A stretch of DNA of 64,000 bases from Halarcobacter ebronensis. Lineage in GTDB: Bacteria; Campylobacterota; Campylobacteria; Campylobacterales; Arcobacteraceae. Both the position numbers and the translations under genes were made by a program. The DNA is taken from the NCBI RefSeq assembly GCF_013201825.1, contig NZ_CP053836.1, positions 372,001 through 436,000 on the forward strand. The letters run 5' to 3'. The notes under the pieces were generated by a model. The model was given only the letters and a program-made list of their open reading frames with translations. It was not told where the DNA came from and searched no databases. This document shows, piece after piece, positions 1-11,148 of this stretch (the first letter of the stretch is position 1; every line of letters starts with the position of its first letter).

Positions 1-991
1 AAAATGATTTTGGAGCATTTATATAAGTGAATTTTACTTTTAATAGTTCTGGTTTGATTCCAAACTCTTTACATTTATTATAGTCAAATATAAAATCATA
101 ATCTTCGTGGATTCTTGTAAAAGGAGTTTTTAGTTTTTTATTTAAGATATTTAAAATATCATCTCCTGCACTTTTACCTAAGCTATTAATATCTACTAAT
201 TTTCCTCCCACAGAACCTTTGTTTATAAAAAGAGTATCTGTTGAAAAAACAGGTATTTTACAATTATCTATCATAGTTGCAATCTCACTATTTTTGTATA
301 GCTCACCATATTTGTCATTGTAAAATCTGATAAAAAATATAGCTTCATTTTTTTTATAAACTGAAAATTTTTTTGTAAGATCATCTATCGTTGATTCTCT
401 TATATATTCTATTTTAATATCTTTATGCAAATTTTCTATGGCATTTGTTATAAAAGGATCACTGTCATCCCCATTTTTACTTCCATCATTTATTATATAT
501 AGTTTTTCTAATTTAGGTATCATTTTGTAAATATAAGTTGTCATCTCTTCTATAGCTCTTCTTTCAAGCAGACCTGAAACTTTATCTTCTAAATTATATT
601 TTTGAACCTCTTGTTTGGAATATTGTTCAATTCCAATAAAATATACAGGTTCAGTGGTAAATAGTTCTTTATAATTTTGTAATACAAATTCATAAGCAAA
701 TTTGTCAATAGCAACTACTAAATCATATTTTGATTTTTCTAATTGAACTAGATATAGTTCTTTTAATTCTTTATAATATTTTGTTGAGGCGATTCGTTTT
801 GAATCCATATATAAAACATTAGCATTTATTTTTGTACCATAAAAGACTTTTTCCATTCCATTTATGATTTTGTCACTCCATTCAAAACCTCTGTGGTAGG
901 AGTTTATAATAAGAATATTTGGATTTTTAGCAAATAGTGAGATATTTGTTAATAGTAAAAAGGTAAAAAGTAGGAAAAATTTTTTCTTCAT
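1..991 (-). CDS. Periplasmic substrate-binding/sensor-type protein, C-terminal part cut off by window edge
   Basis: I read this frame by reverse-complementing positions 991 to 1. It starts at ATG 991-989 and stays open to the edge (about 330 codons). The first 21 residues are a clear signal peptide (MKKKFFLLFTFLLLTNISLFA). The mature protein begins with an NILIINSYHRGFEWSDK segment followed by an alpha/beta periplasmic-binding-like fold. This 'NSYHxGxxWSD' start is typical of the extracytoplasmic domain in front of many Campylobacterota histidine kinases or GGDEF/PAS proteins, and also of free-standing ABC-type binding proteins. The part that would tell these apart lies outside the window. 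It is encoded just downstream of ansB on the same strand, behind a terminator-like hairpin. Confidence 0.7.
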   Translation of the reverse strand, partial: MKKKFFLLFTFLLLTNISLFAKNPNILIINSYHRGFEWSDKIINGMEKVFYGTKINANVLYMDSKRIASTKYYKELKELYLVQLEKSKYDLVVAIDKFAYEFVLQNYKELFTTEPVYFIGIEQYSKQEVQKYNLEDKVSGLLERRAIEEMTTYIYKMIPKLEKLYIINDGSKNGDDSDPFITNAIENLHKDIKIEYIRESTIDDLTKKFSVYKKNEAIFFIRFYNDKYGELYKNSEIATMIDNCKIPVFSTDTLFINKGSVGGKLVDINSLGKSAGDDILNILNKKLKTPFTRIHEDYDFIFDYNKCKEFGIKPELLKVKFTYINAPKSF

Positions 992-1034
992 TATATATCC
1001 CTTCGATAAAATTTTGTATTTTATCTAAATATAT

Positions 1035-1060
1035 AAAAGAGAGAAGTAAATCTCCCTTTT
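1035..1060 (-). terminator. Terminator-like hairpin after ansB
   Basis: Arms at 1035-1044 and 1051-1060 form a 10-bp stem with one A-C mismatch and a 6-nt loop. It lies immediately past the ansB stop. On the minus strand the 3' arm ends in TTTT and runs into an AT-rich tract. It would separate ansB from the sensor-type gene downstream. Confidence 0.5.
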
Positions 1061-1065
1061 ATTAA

Positions 1066-2175
<1,110 letters not shown>

Positions 2176-2190
2176 CTACAGATTCAAGTT

Positions 2191-3492
2191 TTATAAAATC
2201 ATTCCACCTAAAATAAATCCAAAAATTACACTTAATGTAATAGCTAAAACACCTGGAATCATAAATGGGTGATTAAATACAAGTTTACCAATTCTTGTTG
2301 AACCTGTATCATCCATCTCAACAGCCGCCAATAAAGTAGGGTATGTTGGTAGTACAAATAGTGCACTTACAGCTGCAAATGAAGCAATCGCTGTTACAGG
2401 ATCTACACCTAAAGCAAGAGCTGCAGGCATAAGAGCTTTTGTAGTTGCTCCTTGAGAATATAAAAGCATACTTGCAAAGAATAGTGCAACAGCTAACATC
2501 CATGGATATTGATTTAATAAAGTACTTGCTAAATCTTTGATTTCATTTAAGTGAGCACTAACAAAAGTTGTACCTAACCAAGCAACACCAAGTACACAAA
2601 TACAAGCACTCATACCAGATTTAAAAGTAGAAGCACTAATGATTTTTCCTGTATCAACTTTACAAAAAATAGCAATAAGAGTTGCACAAGCTAACATAAA
2701 TACCATGATTGCTTCATTTCTAGGAAGAGAAGGATCAACGATAATTCCTACTTTTTTACTAATTAAAGTTGCATAAGTAACAACTGAAAGAATAGTAACT
2801 ACAAAAATAGCAACAGATAATTTAGCGCCTTTTTTGATTTCAACTTTGTTTTCACCTCTTAATTTAACAAGACCTTTTTCAAGTCTATCTTGATAAACAG
2901 GATCATCTTTTAACTCTTTACCTAAAAAGTTACTAACAAAAGCAGTAATCATACAAGCAGCATAAGTAGTTGGAATACAAATTGCTAAGATATCAATATA
3001 ACCAACACCTAGAGGTTCTAAAATACCACTTAAGAAAACAAGAGCTGCAGAGATTGGTGAAGCAGTAATTGCGATTTGTGATGCAACAACTGCAATACCT
3101 AAAGGTCTTGAAGGTCTAATACCTTGCTCTTTTGCAACTTCTGCAATAACAGGAAGTGTTGAGTAAGCAGTGTGTCCAGTCCCTGCCAAAATTGTCATAA
3201 AATATGTAACTGTTGGAGCTAAATATGTAATATGTTTTGGGTTTTTTCTTAAAATATTCTCTGCAATTTTAACCATATAATCCAAACCACCAGCAACTTG
3301 CATTGCAGCAATTGCAGCAATAACTGACATAATGATTAGAATAACATCAATTGGAATACTACCTGGGGTTAGTCCGAAGAAGAGGCATAGGATTAATACT
3401 CCTAGCCCTCCCGCATAACCGATTCCAATACCACCCATACGAGCACCTAAAAAGATTGCGCCTAATACAACGATTATTTCTAAACCTAACAT
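2191..3492 (-). CDS. dcuA: Anaerobic C4-dicarboxylate transporter, DcuA type
   Basis: Inner-membrane carrier for uptake or exchange of aspartate, fumarate, malate and succinate. The 433-residue protein has the length of E. coli DcuA and shares its recognisable segments: an N-terminal FLGARMGGIGIGYAGGLGV block, AMQVAGGLDYMV near residue 65, LPVIAEVAKEQG, AITASPISAALV, and the C-terminal VFNHPFMIPG. Hydrophobic segments run through the whole chain. It lies between aspA (34 bp upstream) and ansB on the same strand, the usual aspA-dcu pairing, which supports aspartate uptake coupled to export of fumarate or succinate. DcuB is the alternative; similarity by eye is closer to DcuA. Confidence 0.92.
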   Translation of the reverse strand: MLGLEIIVVLGAIFLGARMGGIGIGYAGGLGVLILCLFFGLTPGSIPIDVILIIMSVIAAIAAMQVAGGLDYMVKIAENILRKNPKHITYLAPTVTYFMTILAGTGHTAYSTLPVIAEVAKEQGIRPSRPLGIAVVASQIAITASPISAALVFLSGILEPLGVGYIDILAICIPTTYAACMITAFVSNFLGKELKDDPVYQDRLEKGLVKLRGENKVEIKKGAKLSVAIFVVTILSVVTYATLISKKVGIIVDPSLPRNEAIMVFMLACATLIAIFCKVDTGKIISASTFKSGMSACICVLGVAWLGTTFVSAHLNEIKDLASTLLNQYPWMLAVALFFASMLLYSQGATTKALMPAALALGVDPVTAIASFAAVSALFVLPTYPTLLAAVEMDDTGSTRIGKLVFNHPFMIPGVLAITLSVIFGFILGGMIL

Positions 3493-3526
3493 CTTCTTCT
3501 CCTTTTATTTGGTTTTTTATTAAGAG

Positions 3527-4927
3527 TTATTTGATTAATCTTGGTTTAATCATATTCTCTGGTTTAATAATGTCTTCAAGTTCTTCTTGTGTTAAAAGAC
3601 CTCTTTTTAGAACAATGTCATAAACTGATTGTCCACTATCTAATGCCTCTTTTGCCACAGAAGTTGAATTTTCATAACCAATATGTGGGTTAAGCGCAGT
3701 TACTAATCCAATTGAATTAACAACTAAATTTTTACAATGTTCTTCATTTGCAGTAATTCCACAAATACATTTTTCTGCAAGTGTTTCAAATGCATTTTTC
3801 ATCATATTGATTGAATTAAATAAGTTGTAAGCAATTACTGGTTCAAATACATTAAGTTGTAGTTGACCACCTTCACTAGCAATAGTAATAGTTACATCTG
3901 TTCCAATTACTTGGAAAGCAACTTGATTTACAACTTCTGGAATAACTGGATTAACTTTACCTGGCATAATTGATGAACCTGGTTGCATTGCAGGAAGATT
4001 AATCTCATTTAATCCTGCTCTAGGACCACTACTTAAAAGTCTTAAGTCATTACAAATTTTTGAGATTTTTGTAGCGATTCTTTTTAAAACTCCTGAAATT
4101 TGAACATAAGCTCCAGTATCTTGTGTAGCTTCAACTAAATCTTTTGCAGTTTTAAATGGTCTTCCTGTTACATCTTGTAATTTTTGTTCAACTAAACGAG
4201 CATATTCTGGGTGAGAGTTAATACCTGTACCAATTGCAGTTGCCCCTAAGTTCATCTCTCTTACAAGTTGTTGACACTCAAATAATCTTTGAATATCTTC
4301 TTCAATCATTGTTGCAAATGAGTGAAACTCTTGCCCTAATGTCATTGGAACTGCATCTTGAAGTTGAGTTCTTCCCATTTTGATAATATCTTTAAACTCA
4401 TCAGATTTTTTACTGAAAGAGTTTTTAAGAATTGTCATTGAAGAAGCTAATTCGTATAGTTTTTCATATAAAGCAACTCTAAATGCAGTTGGATATGCAT
4501 CATTTGTTGATTGAGATTTATTTACATCATTGTTTGGATGTAAGAAAGCATACTCACCTTTATTGTGACCTAAAATCTCTAAGCTTCTATTAGCAATAAC
4601 TTCATTTGCATTCATATTAATAGAAGTTCCAGCTCCACCTTGAATCATATCAACAATAAATTGATCATGTAAAGCTCCAGCAATAATCTCATCACAAGCT
4701 TCGCAGATTGCATTTTTTTTGTTTTCTTCTAATAAACCTAATTCATTGTTTGCCAATGCACAAGCTTTTTTTACTTTAGCAATTGAAGTAATAAATGTAG
4801 GAAACTGAGAAAGTGTTACTCCTGTGATATTAAAGTTTTCTTTCGCTCTTAATGTTTGCACACCATAATAGACTTCATTTGGAATCTCTCTGTCTCCAAT
4901 TAAGTCGTGTTCCATTCTTACAGTCAT
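3527..4927 (-). CDS. aspA: Aspartate ammonia-lyase (aspartase)
   Basis: Cytoplasmic homotetramer that converts L-aspartate to fumarate and ammonia. The 466-residue chain has the superfamily signature GSSIMPGKVNP at 317-327, with the catalytic-loop Ser318, plus the conserved GGAGTSINMNANEV block near 98-110 and SQSTNDAYPTA near 138-148. Length matches bacterial AspA. The ATG follows an AAAAAGGA ribosome site. It is the first gene of the aspA-dcuA-ansB series. Its product fumarate is the substrate of the fumarate reductases encoded immediately upstream, so the neighbourhood reads as amino-acid-driven fumarate respiration. Fumarase class II is a relative, but the surrounding residues and the dcuA neighbour favour aspartase. 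Confidence 0.95.
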   Translation of the reverse strand: MTVRMEHDLIGDREIPNEVYYGVQTLRAKENFNITGVTLSQFPTFITSIAKVKKACALANNELGLLEENKKNAICEACDEIIAGALHDQFIVDMIQGGAGTSINMNANEVIANRSLEILGHNKGEYAFLHPNNDVNKSQSTNDAYPTAFRVALYEKLYELASSMTILKNSFSKKSDEFKDIIKMGRTQLQDAVPMTLGQEFHSFATMIEEDIQRLFECQQLVREMNLGATAIGTGINSHPEYARLVEQKLQDVTGRPFKTAKDLVEATQDTGAYVQISGVLKRIATKISKICNDLRLLSSGPRAGLNEINLPAMQPGSSIMPGKVNPVIPEVVNQVAFQVIGTDVTITIASEGGQLQLNVFEPVIAYNLFNSINMMKNAFETLAEKCICGITANEEHCKNLVVNSIGLVTALNPHIGYENSTSVAKEALDSGQSVYDIVLKRGLLTQEELEDIIKPENMIKPRLIK

Positions 4928-5262
4928 TTTATATCCTTTTTTAGTTTATTTAAATGAATCTTAAATATTTAAACTAAGATTTATTTTTTATTAAAAGAAT
5001 TTTAATCCTCTAAAATGAACTAAAAGTGATGTTTTTTATAAATTAATACTTTATATGAATAAATATTCAGTTTTTTGAAAAATTTTTGATTTTTAGAATA
5101 AAAAAAAGCCTTAGATTAAAATTCTAAGGCTTTTTTGGGGATAGTTAAATTTATTATAAGAAGCTAATTGTGTTTTTCTTTTTTCTTTTTTTAATCTCCT
5201 TTTCTAATTAGATTTGAATAAAATTAAAACTTTTTTCATTTAAGTTTCATTCACATATTTTC
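4928..5262. other. 335-bp intergenic stretch between aspA and frdB copy 1
   Basis: AT-rich, no credible gene. It contains the intrinsic terminator at 5107-5136. The part from about 4928 to 5100 lies upstream of aspA and must carry its promoter, but no single -10 stands out. The part 5137-5262 is the 3' flank of the first frdB and is dominated by A/T homopolymers. Confidence 0.6.
5107..5136 (-). terminator. Intrinsic (bidirectional) terminator downstream of frdB copy 1
   Basis: Perfect 8-bp stem GCCTTAGA (5108-5115) / TCTAAGGC (5123-5130), 7-nt loop, flanked by an A-run on one side and T6 on the other. It can therefore act on both strands. It ends the frd-fumarase-frd transcript on the minus strand and insulates aspA. 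Confidence 0.85.
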
Positions 5263-5997
5263 TTACGAACCTTTAACAGTAGCAAGTTTTCTTCTCATAT
5301 AAGCTATTTTGTTTTGTAAAGGTAAATGTTTAGGACAAGTATCTTCACAACCTAATAGTGTCATACAACCAAATATACCATTGTCATCACCAACTAACTC
5401 ATAATAATCATCAATCGTTCTTTCATCATGTGGATCACACTCAAATCTAGCAACTCTATTAAGTCCAACCGCACCAACGAAATCCTCTTTAATAAGTTTA
5501 GTACCACATCCAGCAACACAACATCCACACTCAATACATCTATCAAGTTCAAATACCGCATCCGCAACTTCAGGCTCAACAGGCTCCTCTATATTTGCAA
5601 TATCAATCTCTTTTGATGAATGGATCCAAGATTCAACTCTCTTACTCATAGCATCCATCCAAACACCAGTGTTTACAGATAAATCTTTAATAAGGTTAAA
5701 TGTAGGAAGAGGTAGTAAAATAATCTCATTTGGCAAATCTTTTGTTAGTGTTCTACAAGCTAACTTTGGTCTACCATTAATCATCATAGCACAACTACCA
5801 CAAATTCCTGCTCTACAAACAAAGTCAAAGCTAAGACCTGCATCTAGCGTTTCTCTAATTTGTGTAAGAGCAAGATAGATTGTCATACTATCTGCTTCTT
5901 TAATTTTATACTCTTGGAAATAGGCCTTTACTGAACCATTACTTTTTTGTTGTGGGTCGTATCTAAGTACTTTTATTGTTAATTCTCTAGCCATCAT
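5263..5997 (-). CDS. frdB: Fumarate reductase iron-sulfur subunit, copy 1
   Basis: Carries electrons from FrdC haem to the FAD in FrdA. The 244 residues hold all ligands of the Wolinella-type subunit: [2Fe-2S] Cys61, 66, 69, 81; [4Fe-4S] Cys154, 157, 160, 221; [3Fe-4S] Cys164, 211, 217. The start is ATG at 5997, overlapping the frdA stop by 4 nt (ATGA); a second ATG follows directly and could be used instead. The C-terminus reads TVKGS, against TVQGS in copy 2, the only amino-acid difference I see between the two operons. A strong terminator follows at 5107-5136. A succinate dehydrogenase role in vivo cannot be excluded from sequence. Confidence 0.95.
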   Translation of the reverse strand: MMARELTIKVLRYDPQQKSNGSVKAYFQEYKIKEADSMTIYLALTQIRETLDAGLSFDFVCRAGICGSCAMMINGRPKLACRTLTKDLPNEIILLPLPTFNLIKDLSVNTGVWMDAMSKRVESWIHSSKEIDIANIEEPVEPEVADAVFELDRCIECGCCVAGCGTKLIKEDFVGAVGLNRVARFECDPHDERTIDDYYELVGDDNGIFGCMTLLGCEDTCPKHLPLQNKIAYMRRKLATVKGS

Positions 5998-7976
5998 TTA
6001 TCCCCTAATCTTATATTTACTCTTTTATATTCACTTTGCAATTCAAACGGCATTAATGCTTCTTGAATCTCATATCTATCTTTACCTTCTGATTCCATTT
6101 TTTCTCTAATCTCATCAACCTCTTGTTGTCTTATCGCACTTTGAGGATTCTCTATTAGGTTACCTTTTGCTCCATAACCTCTAAACCCTGGAGGAATCTC
6201 CATTTTCATAATATCTAATGGTTCATACTCAACAGTTGGCATTAAATCTCCCTCTTTCCAAGAAGTAAGAGTTCTTTTTAACCAATTTGCATCATCTCTT
6301 TTTGGATAATCTTCCCTTGTATGAGCTCCCCTTGATTCGGTTCTATCTAATGCCCCTTTAGCAACACAAAGTGCTACTTTTAACATCATTGGAACTCTAT
6401 ATGCCTCTTCTAATTCAGGATTCGCACTAAGTTGTTTATTTTTAACTGCTACATTTTTTGATTTAACATACAATTGTTCTAACTCAGAAACAGCTTTTTC
6501 TAAACCTTCACCATCTCTAAAGATACCAACATACTCTTGCATAATTCTTTTCATTCTGTTTTTAATTCTAAATACATCTTCACCTGTATCTTTTGAAACA
6601 AGCTCTTTCATATAAGCCTCTTTCTCAAATACAAATTTTTCTATAATTTCTGTTTTAATATCAATTTGATTTTCGATACAGAAATCTGCAAAGTAGTTAC
6701 CAACAATCATACCTGCAACAACTGTCTCAGATACTGAGTTACCACCAAGTCTATTGAATCCATGCATATCCCAACAAGCTGCTTCACCTGCACTAAATAA
6801 ACCTTTTAAAGTTGGAGATTCCCCTGTTGGTTTTGTTCTAATTCCACCCATTGAGTAGTGTTGCATTGGGTGAACTGGTGCCCAACCTTTTCTACCTTCA
6901 TCTGCTGGGTCAATCCCTGCAAAGTATTCACAAATCTCTTGTACATCTCTAAGGTTTTTCTCAATATGTTCTCTACCTAAAATAGAGATATCTAACCAAA
7001 GGTGAGTTCCATATGGTGACTCTACACCTTTCCCTTTTCTCATATGTTCCATCATTCTTCTTGAAACAACATCTCTACTTGCAAGGTCTTTTTTCTCTGG
7101 TTCATAATCTGGCATAAATCTATGACCATCTTTATCCCTTAGAACTCCACCATCTCCTCTACAACCTTCTGTTAATAAGATTCCTGATGGGAAAAGTGGA
7201 GTAGGGTGAAATTGTACAGCTTCCATATTTCCAAGTTTTGCAATACCTGTCTCTAAAGCAATAGCTGTACCAATACCTTCACAAATAACTGCATTTGTAG
7301 TGATTTCATAGATTCTTCCATAACCACCTGTTGCAATTAATGTCCCTTTTGAAACATATGCAGCTATCTCTCCTGTGATTAAATCTCTTACAATAGCTCC
7401 ATAACATCTATTCTCATGGTGAATTAATGCAATTGCCTCTTTTCTATCTTCAATATTTACATTTAATCTTAATGACTCATTTGCAACTGCAAATAACATT
7501 GTATGTCCTGTCGCATCTGAGGTATAACAGGTTCTCCATTTTTTTGTACCACCAAAGTCTCTTGAATTGATAAGTCCATGTTTATCATTATCTTCAAAGA
7601 TTGTTGTTCTTTTTGTATTGATAACTGCTTCGTGATTACCTCTTTTAATTCTTGTCCAAGGCACACCCCATGACGCTAACTCTCTAATCGCTTTTGGTGC
7701 AGTTGTAACAAACATTCTTGCAACCTCTTGGTCACATCCCCAGTCTGAACCTTTTACTGTATCTGTAAAGTGTACATCTTCGTTGTCACCTTCACTCATC
7801 TTTGCATTACCTAAAGAAGCTTGCATCCCACCTTGTGCAGCAGCACTATGAGATCTCTTAACTGGAACAAGGCTTAAAACTGTTGTACTTAAACCTTTTT
7901 GTGCAGCAGCAACAGCAGCTCTTAATCCTGCTAATCCTCCACCAATAACTAATGCATCACAATATTTAATTTTCAT
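5994..7976 (-). CDS. frdA: Fumarate reductase flavoprotein subunit, copy 1
   Basis: Catalytic subunit that reduces fumarate to succinate (or the reverse) on the cytoplasmic face of the membrane. The 660 residues show the dinucleotide fold GGGLAGLRA (12-20), the covalent-FAD histidine His43 in [10 protein letters not shown], and substrate-site residues His257 (VQFHPTP), Arg301 ([10 protein letters not shown]) and His369 ([12 protein letters not shown]), in the same positions as in the Wolinella succinogenes enzyme, plus Arg409 in GFNRLGGNS. It lies 10 bp downstream of frdC and overlaps frdB by 4 nt. The protein is identical to that of copy 2 as far as I can compare; base differences between the copies are silent. 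Confidence 0.96.
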   Translation of the reverse strand: MKIKYCDALVIGGGLAGLRAAVAAAQKGLSTTVLSLVPVKRSHSAAAQGGMQASLGNAKMSEGDNEDVHFTDTVKGSDWGCDQEVARMFVTTAPKAIRELASWGVPWTRIKRGNHEAVINTKRTTIFEDNDKHGLINSRDFGGTKKWRTCYTSDATGHTMLFAVANESLRLNVNIEDRKEAIALIHHENRCYGAIVRDLITGEIAAYVSKGTLIATGGYGRIYEITTNAVICEGIGTAIALETGIAKLGNMEAVQFHPTPLFPSGILLTEGCRGDGGVLRDKDGHRFMPDYEPEKKDLASRDVVSRRMMEHMRKGKGVESPYGTHLWLDISILGREHIEKNLRDVQEICEYFAGIDPADEGRKGWAPVHPMQHYSMGGIRTKPTGESPTLKGLFSAGEAACWDMHGFNRLGGNSVSETVVAGMIVGNYFADFCIENQIDIKTEIIEKFVFEKEAYMKELVSKDTGEDVFRIKNRMKRIMQEYVGIFRDGEGLEKAVSELEQLYVKSKNVAVKNKQLSANPELEEAYRVPMMLKVALCVAKGALDRTESRGAHTREDYPKRDDANWLKRTLTSWKEGDLMPTVEYEPLDIMKMEIPPGFRGYGAKGNLIENPQSAIRQQEVDEIREKMESEGKDRYEIQEALMPFELQSEYKRVNIRLGDK

Positions 7977-7986
7977 AGTTACACCT

Positions 7987-8751
7987 TTACTTTGTTATTT
8001 CTATTGAATTATTTGGATTATATTTCATTGGAAGATGATCAGCTCTTTCAACACCAATTTTAACGTATGTAAGTAATGTCGCAACTCCTAAAGCTAAAAA
8101 GAAGATACTTACAAATTTTTTTGCTTTAATCATTTTTTGTCTAGTCTCTTTAGGATTCTTACCATCAAACCATCCCCATTTCATTGCAGCTCTGTATAGC
8201 CCAATTGACCCATGTAATTCAACACAGATAAGAAGAACCATATATAAAAGCCACATATTCTCACTTACTACTCTGTGTGAACTTGCATATGGCCCAATAT
8301 TTTCAGGTTGAGTAAACATAATATAAAGGTGAATCATAGCTATGAACATCATTATAAAACCACTAATCCATTGAAACATCCACATTGATGTATCTGAATG
8401 TTTCATCATTTTAGAGTGTTCTCTTATTTTTAAATAAGCTTTATATGAAGTTGGAAACTTTCTAACACCTAAAATTGCATGAACTATAAAGATTATAGTT
8501 ACTATTGCAACAAATACGCTTACTATAATAGGTAAGCCTCCATCAAAAATGAAATCCAATTCAAACATTTTTGTTACTGTGTACATTGTTTTTTCACCAA
8601 ATAATATTGTTGATACAAAAAACATATGTGCCATCATAAAAATCGCAAGTAGTACACCTGAAGCAGTTAATGCTTTATCTAATGTTGCTGGTGTTCTACT
8701 CTTCTTCCCTTCAGAGGTAACCCCTGTATAGGCTTCAATAATTTCTTCCAT
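7987..8751 (-). CDS. frdC: Fumarate reductase di-haem cytochrome b subunit, copy 1
   Basis: Membrane anchor and menaquinol oxidation site. The 254-residue, five-helix protein keeps the four haem ligands His42, His91, His141 and His180 and the acidic residues Glu64 and Glu178. These sit two positions before the Wolinella residues His44/93/143/182 and Glu66/180 that bind the haems and carry quinone-site and proton functions. This identifies a single-chain di-haem quinol:fumarate reductase rather than the E. coli FrdC/FrdD type. The ATG follows GGAG. It is the first gene of its operon, with a candidate -10 about 33 bp upstream. It appears base-for-base identical to copy 2. Confidence 0.95.
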   Translation of the reverse strand: MEEIIEAYTGVTSEGKKSRTPATLDKALTASGVLLAIFMMAHMFFVSTILFGEKTMYTVTKMFELDFIFDGGLPIIVSVFVAIVTIIFIVHAILGVRKFPTSYKAYLKIREHSKMMKHSDTSMWMFQWISGFIMMFIAMIHLYIMFTQPENIGPYASSHRVVSENMWLLYMVLLICVELHGSIGLYRAAMKWGWFDGKNPKETRQKMIKAKKFVSIFFLALGVATLLTYVKIGVERADHLPMKYNPNNSIEITK

Positions 8752-8783
8752 CTATTCTCCTTCGTTAGAATTATTATTTGGGA

Positions 8784-8789
8784 AGTATA
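8784..8789 (-). promoter_or_regulatory. Candidate -10 box of frdC copy 1
   Basis: On the minus strand the sequence reads TATACT, 32 nt before the frdC ATG. The same box lies at 13935-13940 before copy 2. Upstream of it both copies carry related but no longer identical sequence (ATTAAAG followed by CAT and TTC), suggesting shared control elements. Confidence 0.4.
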
Positions 8790-8883
8790 TATGAGGAAAA
8801 TGACTTTAATGTGATTTTTTTGAATTTTTTTAATTAATTTTTAAATATAAAGATATATTTAGAATAGAGACTGTTTTTAATCC

Positions 8884-8900
8884 TAAGGGGAATCCCCTTA
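8884..8900 (-). other. GC-rich palindrome between the fumarase gene and frdC copy 1
   Basis: TAAGGGG (8884-8890) and CCCCTTA (8894-8900) form a perfect 7-bp stem with a 3-nt loop, 12 bp past the fumarase stop on the minus strand. Only a short, interrupted A/T tract follows, so it may be a weak terminator, a processing site or an mRNA 3'-end stabiliser separating fumarase from frdCAB copy 1. Confidence 0.45.
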
Positions 8901-8912
8901 AGACTAATTATT

Positions 8913-10403
8913 TTAGATAGTTCTCCATTTAGCTGGACCAGTAGTGTGAATAGAATTACCCTCAGTGTCAACAGCAACAGTAACAGGCATGTCTTTTACG
9001 TCAAACTCGTAAATAGCTTCCATACCAAGCTCTTCAAATGCTAATACTTTTGCATCTTTGATTGATTGTGAAATTAAATATGCTGCTCCACCAGTTGCAA
9101 TTAGGTACATTGATTTATACTCTTTGATTAAATCAATTGTTGGTTGCTTTCTCTCAGCCTTACCAATCATACCCATAATACCAATCTCCATCATATCTTT
9201 TGTAAATTTATCCATTCTTGTAGATGTTGTTGGTCCCGCTGGTCCAACTTTTTCATCTCTTACTGGATCAACTGGTCCAACATAATAGATAAATCTATCT
9301 TTTAGTTCAACCCCATTTGGCAATGGTTTATTAGCATTTTTATATTCAACTATTTTTTTATGGGCTGCATCTCTTGCAGTTAAGATTTTTCCACTTAATA
9401 ACAGAGTATCACCTGATTTAAACTCTTGAAGTTTCTCTTTTGTTAAATCCTCTATATTTACTCTTTTAATTGTATCCATAGGTAGTTCAATATCTGGCCA
9501 CAAATCTAAATCTGGTTTATTAAATTTAGCTGCTCCATTCCCATCTAATTCAAAGTGGATATGTCTTGTTGCAGCACAGTTTGGAATCATTGCAACTGGC
9601 AATGATGCTGCATGACATGGGTAATCTAAAATTTTAACATCTAATACAGTTGTAATACCACCAAGTCCTTGTGCTCCAATACCTATTTTATTAATATCTT
9701 CATATAGTTTAAGTCTTAACTCTTCTAAAGCATTTTGTGCACCTCTCTCTTTTAGTTCATGAATATCAACATGACCCATCAAAGACTCTTTTGCCATAAG
9801 CATTGCTTTTTCTGGATTACCACCAATACCAATTCCTAAGATTCCTGGAGGACACCATCCTGCTCCCATATTTCTTACATTTTCCATAACCCAATCATAA
9901 ATAGAGTCAGATGGATTTAACACAGCAAATTTAGATTTATTTTCACTTCCTCCACCTTTTGCTGCTACTGTAAACTCTATTTTATCTGAGTTATCAATAC
10001 TATAGTGAATTACTGCTGGTGTATTATTTTTTGTATTTTTTCTTTCACCTGCTGGATCACTTACTATTGAGTATCTTAAGGTATTATCTGGATGTGTATA
10101 TCCTTGAGCTACACCTGCATTTATAATATCTTCTAATTCATTTGTTATATCAAGCTCGGCTTTTGTTCCTATTTTTACAAATACATTTACACTCCCTGTA
10201 TCTTGACACAATGGTCTATGTCCCATTGCACACATTTTTGAGTTTATTAATATTTGTCCTATTGCATTTTTTGCAGCTTCACTCTTCTCTTTCTCATATG
10301 CTTCTACCATCCCTTTTACAAAATCCTCTGGGTGGTAGTACGAAATATATTGTACTGCATCTGCTATACTCTGTTTTATATCGTTTTGTGTAATTTTTCC
10401 CAT
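8913..10403 (-). CDS. Fumarate hydratase, class I (iron-sulfur)
   Basis: Interconverts fumarate and malate with an oxygen-sensitive [4Fe-4S] cluster. The single chain of 496 residues combines the alpha part (QDTGSVNVFVKIG, AKGGGSENKS, GAGWCPPGILGIGIGG) and the beta part (DRFIYYVGPVDPVRDEKVGPAGPTTSTRMD), as in FumA/FumB-type enzymes. I chose ATG 10403: its GGAG site overlaps the stop codon of frdB copy 2, whereas the longer frame would begin inside frdB and add 11 poorly conserved residues. It is 10 bp from frdB copy 2, so it is co-transcribed as frdCAB-fumarase. It is not the class II FumC enzyme common in relatives. Confidence 0.92.
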   Translation of the reverse strand: MGKITQNDIKQSIADAVQYISYYHPEDFVKGMVEAYEKEKSEAAKNAIGQILINSKMCAMGHRPLCQDTGSVNVFVKIGTKAELDITNELEDIINAGVAQGYTHPDNTLRYSIVSDPAGERKNTKNNTPAVIHYSIDNSDKIEFTVAAKGGGSENKSKFAVLNPSDSIYDWVMENVRNMGAGWCPPGILGIGIGGNPEKAMLMAKESLMGHVDIHELKERGAQNALEELRLKLYEDINKIGIGAQGLGGITTVLDVKILDYPCHAASLPVAMIPNCAATRHIHFELDGNGAAKFNKPDLDLWPDIELPMDTIKRVNIEDLTKEKLQEFKSGDTLLLSGKILTARDAAHKKIVEYKNANKPLPNGVELKDRFIYYVGPVDPVRDEKVGPAGPTTSTRMDKFTKDMMEIGIMGMIGKAERKQPTIDLIKEYKSMYLIATGGAAYLISQSIKDAKVLAFEELGMEAIYEFDVKDMPVTVAVDTEGNSIHTTGPAKWRTI

Positions 10404-10413
10404 TTTTTTCTCC

Positions 10414-11148
10414 TTACGAACCTTGCACAGTAGCAAGTTTTCTTCTCATATAAGCTATTTTGTTTTGTAAAGGTAAGTGTTTAGGACAAGTATCTTCACA
10501 ACCTAATAGTGTCATACAACCAAATATACCATTGTCATCACCAACTAACTCATAATAATCATCAATCGTTCTTTCATCATGTGGATCACACTCAAATCTA
10601 GCAACTCTATTAAGTCCAACCGCACCAACGAAATCCTCTTTAATAAGTTTAGTACCACATCCAGCAACACAACATCCACACTCAATACATCTATCAAGTT
10701 CAAATACCGCATCCGCAACTTCAGGCTCAACAGGCTCCTCTATATTTGCAATATCAATCTCTTTTGATGAATGGATCCAAGATTCAACTCTCTTACTCAT
10801 AGCATCCATCCAAACACCAGTGTTTACAGATAAATCTTTAATAAGGTTAAATGTAGGAAGAGGTAGTAAAATAATCTCATTTGGCAAATCTTTTGTTAGT
10901 GTTCTACAAGCTAACTTTGGTCTACCATTAATCATCATAGCACAACTACCACAAATTCCTGCTCTACAAACAAAGTCAAAGCTAAGACCTGCATCTAGCG
11001 TTTCTCTAATTTGTGTAAGAGCAAGATAGATTGTCATACTATCTGCTTCTTTAATTTTATACTCTTGGAAATAGGCCTTTACTGAACCATTACTTTTTTG
11101 TTGTGGGTCGTATCTAAGTACTTTTATTGTTAATTCTCTAGCCATCAT
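10414..11148 (-). CDS. frdB: Fumarate reductase iron-sulfur subunit, copy 2
   Basis: Same 244-residue protein as copy 1 with all eleven cluster cysteines (Cys61/66/69/81, 154/157/160/221, 164/211/217). The sole visible difference is Gln instead of Lys three residues from the C-terminus (TVQGS). The start overlaps the frdA copy 2 stop by ATGA. Unlike copy 1, it is followed after 10 bp by the fumarase gene, whose ribosome site overlaps this stop codon, so translation of the two is probably coupled. Confidence 0.95.
   Translation of the reverse strand: MMARELTIKVLRYDPQQKSNGSVKAYFQEYKIKEADSMTIYLALTQIRETLDAGLSFDFVCRAGICGSCAMMINGRPKLACRTLTKDLPNEIILLPLPTFNLIKDLSVNTGVWMDAMSKRVESWIHSSKEIDIANIEEPVEPEVADAVFELDRCIECGCCVAGCGTKLIKEDFVGAVGLNRVARFECDPHDERTIDDYYELVGDDNGIFGCMTLLGCEDTCPKHLPLQNKIAYMRRKLATVQGS

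Larger units (their letters stand above)
5263..8791 (-). repeat. Direct repeat, copy 1 (frdCAB)
   Basis: A 3.5-kb segment that recurs at 10414-13942, offset 5151 bp, in the same orientation. Identity starts exactly at the frdB stop codon and ends about 40 bp upstream of the frdC start. By eye I count roughly a dozen to fifteen single-base differences, clustered in frdB and frdA; frdC appears identical. Confidence 0.93.

Noticed and set aside
5154-5195. Lys-rich mini-frame on the minus strand after a GGAG site downstream of frdB copy 1
   Set aside because: It would need an ATT start, has only 13 codons of mostly A-runs, and lies between frdB and its terminator. Base composition explains it.
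10579-11029. Plus-strand frames inside frdB (also 5428-5878)
   Set aside because: They are antisense shadows of a conserved gene, lack ribosome sites and are present in both copies only because the gene is duplicated.
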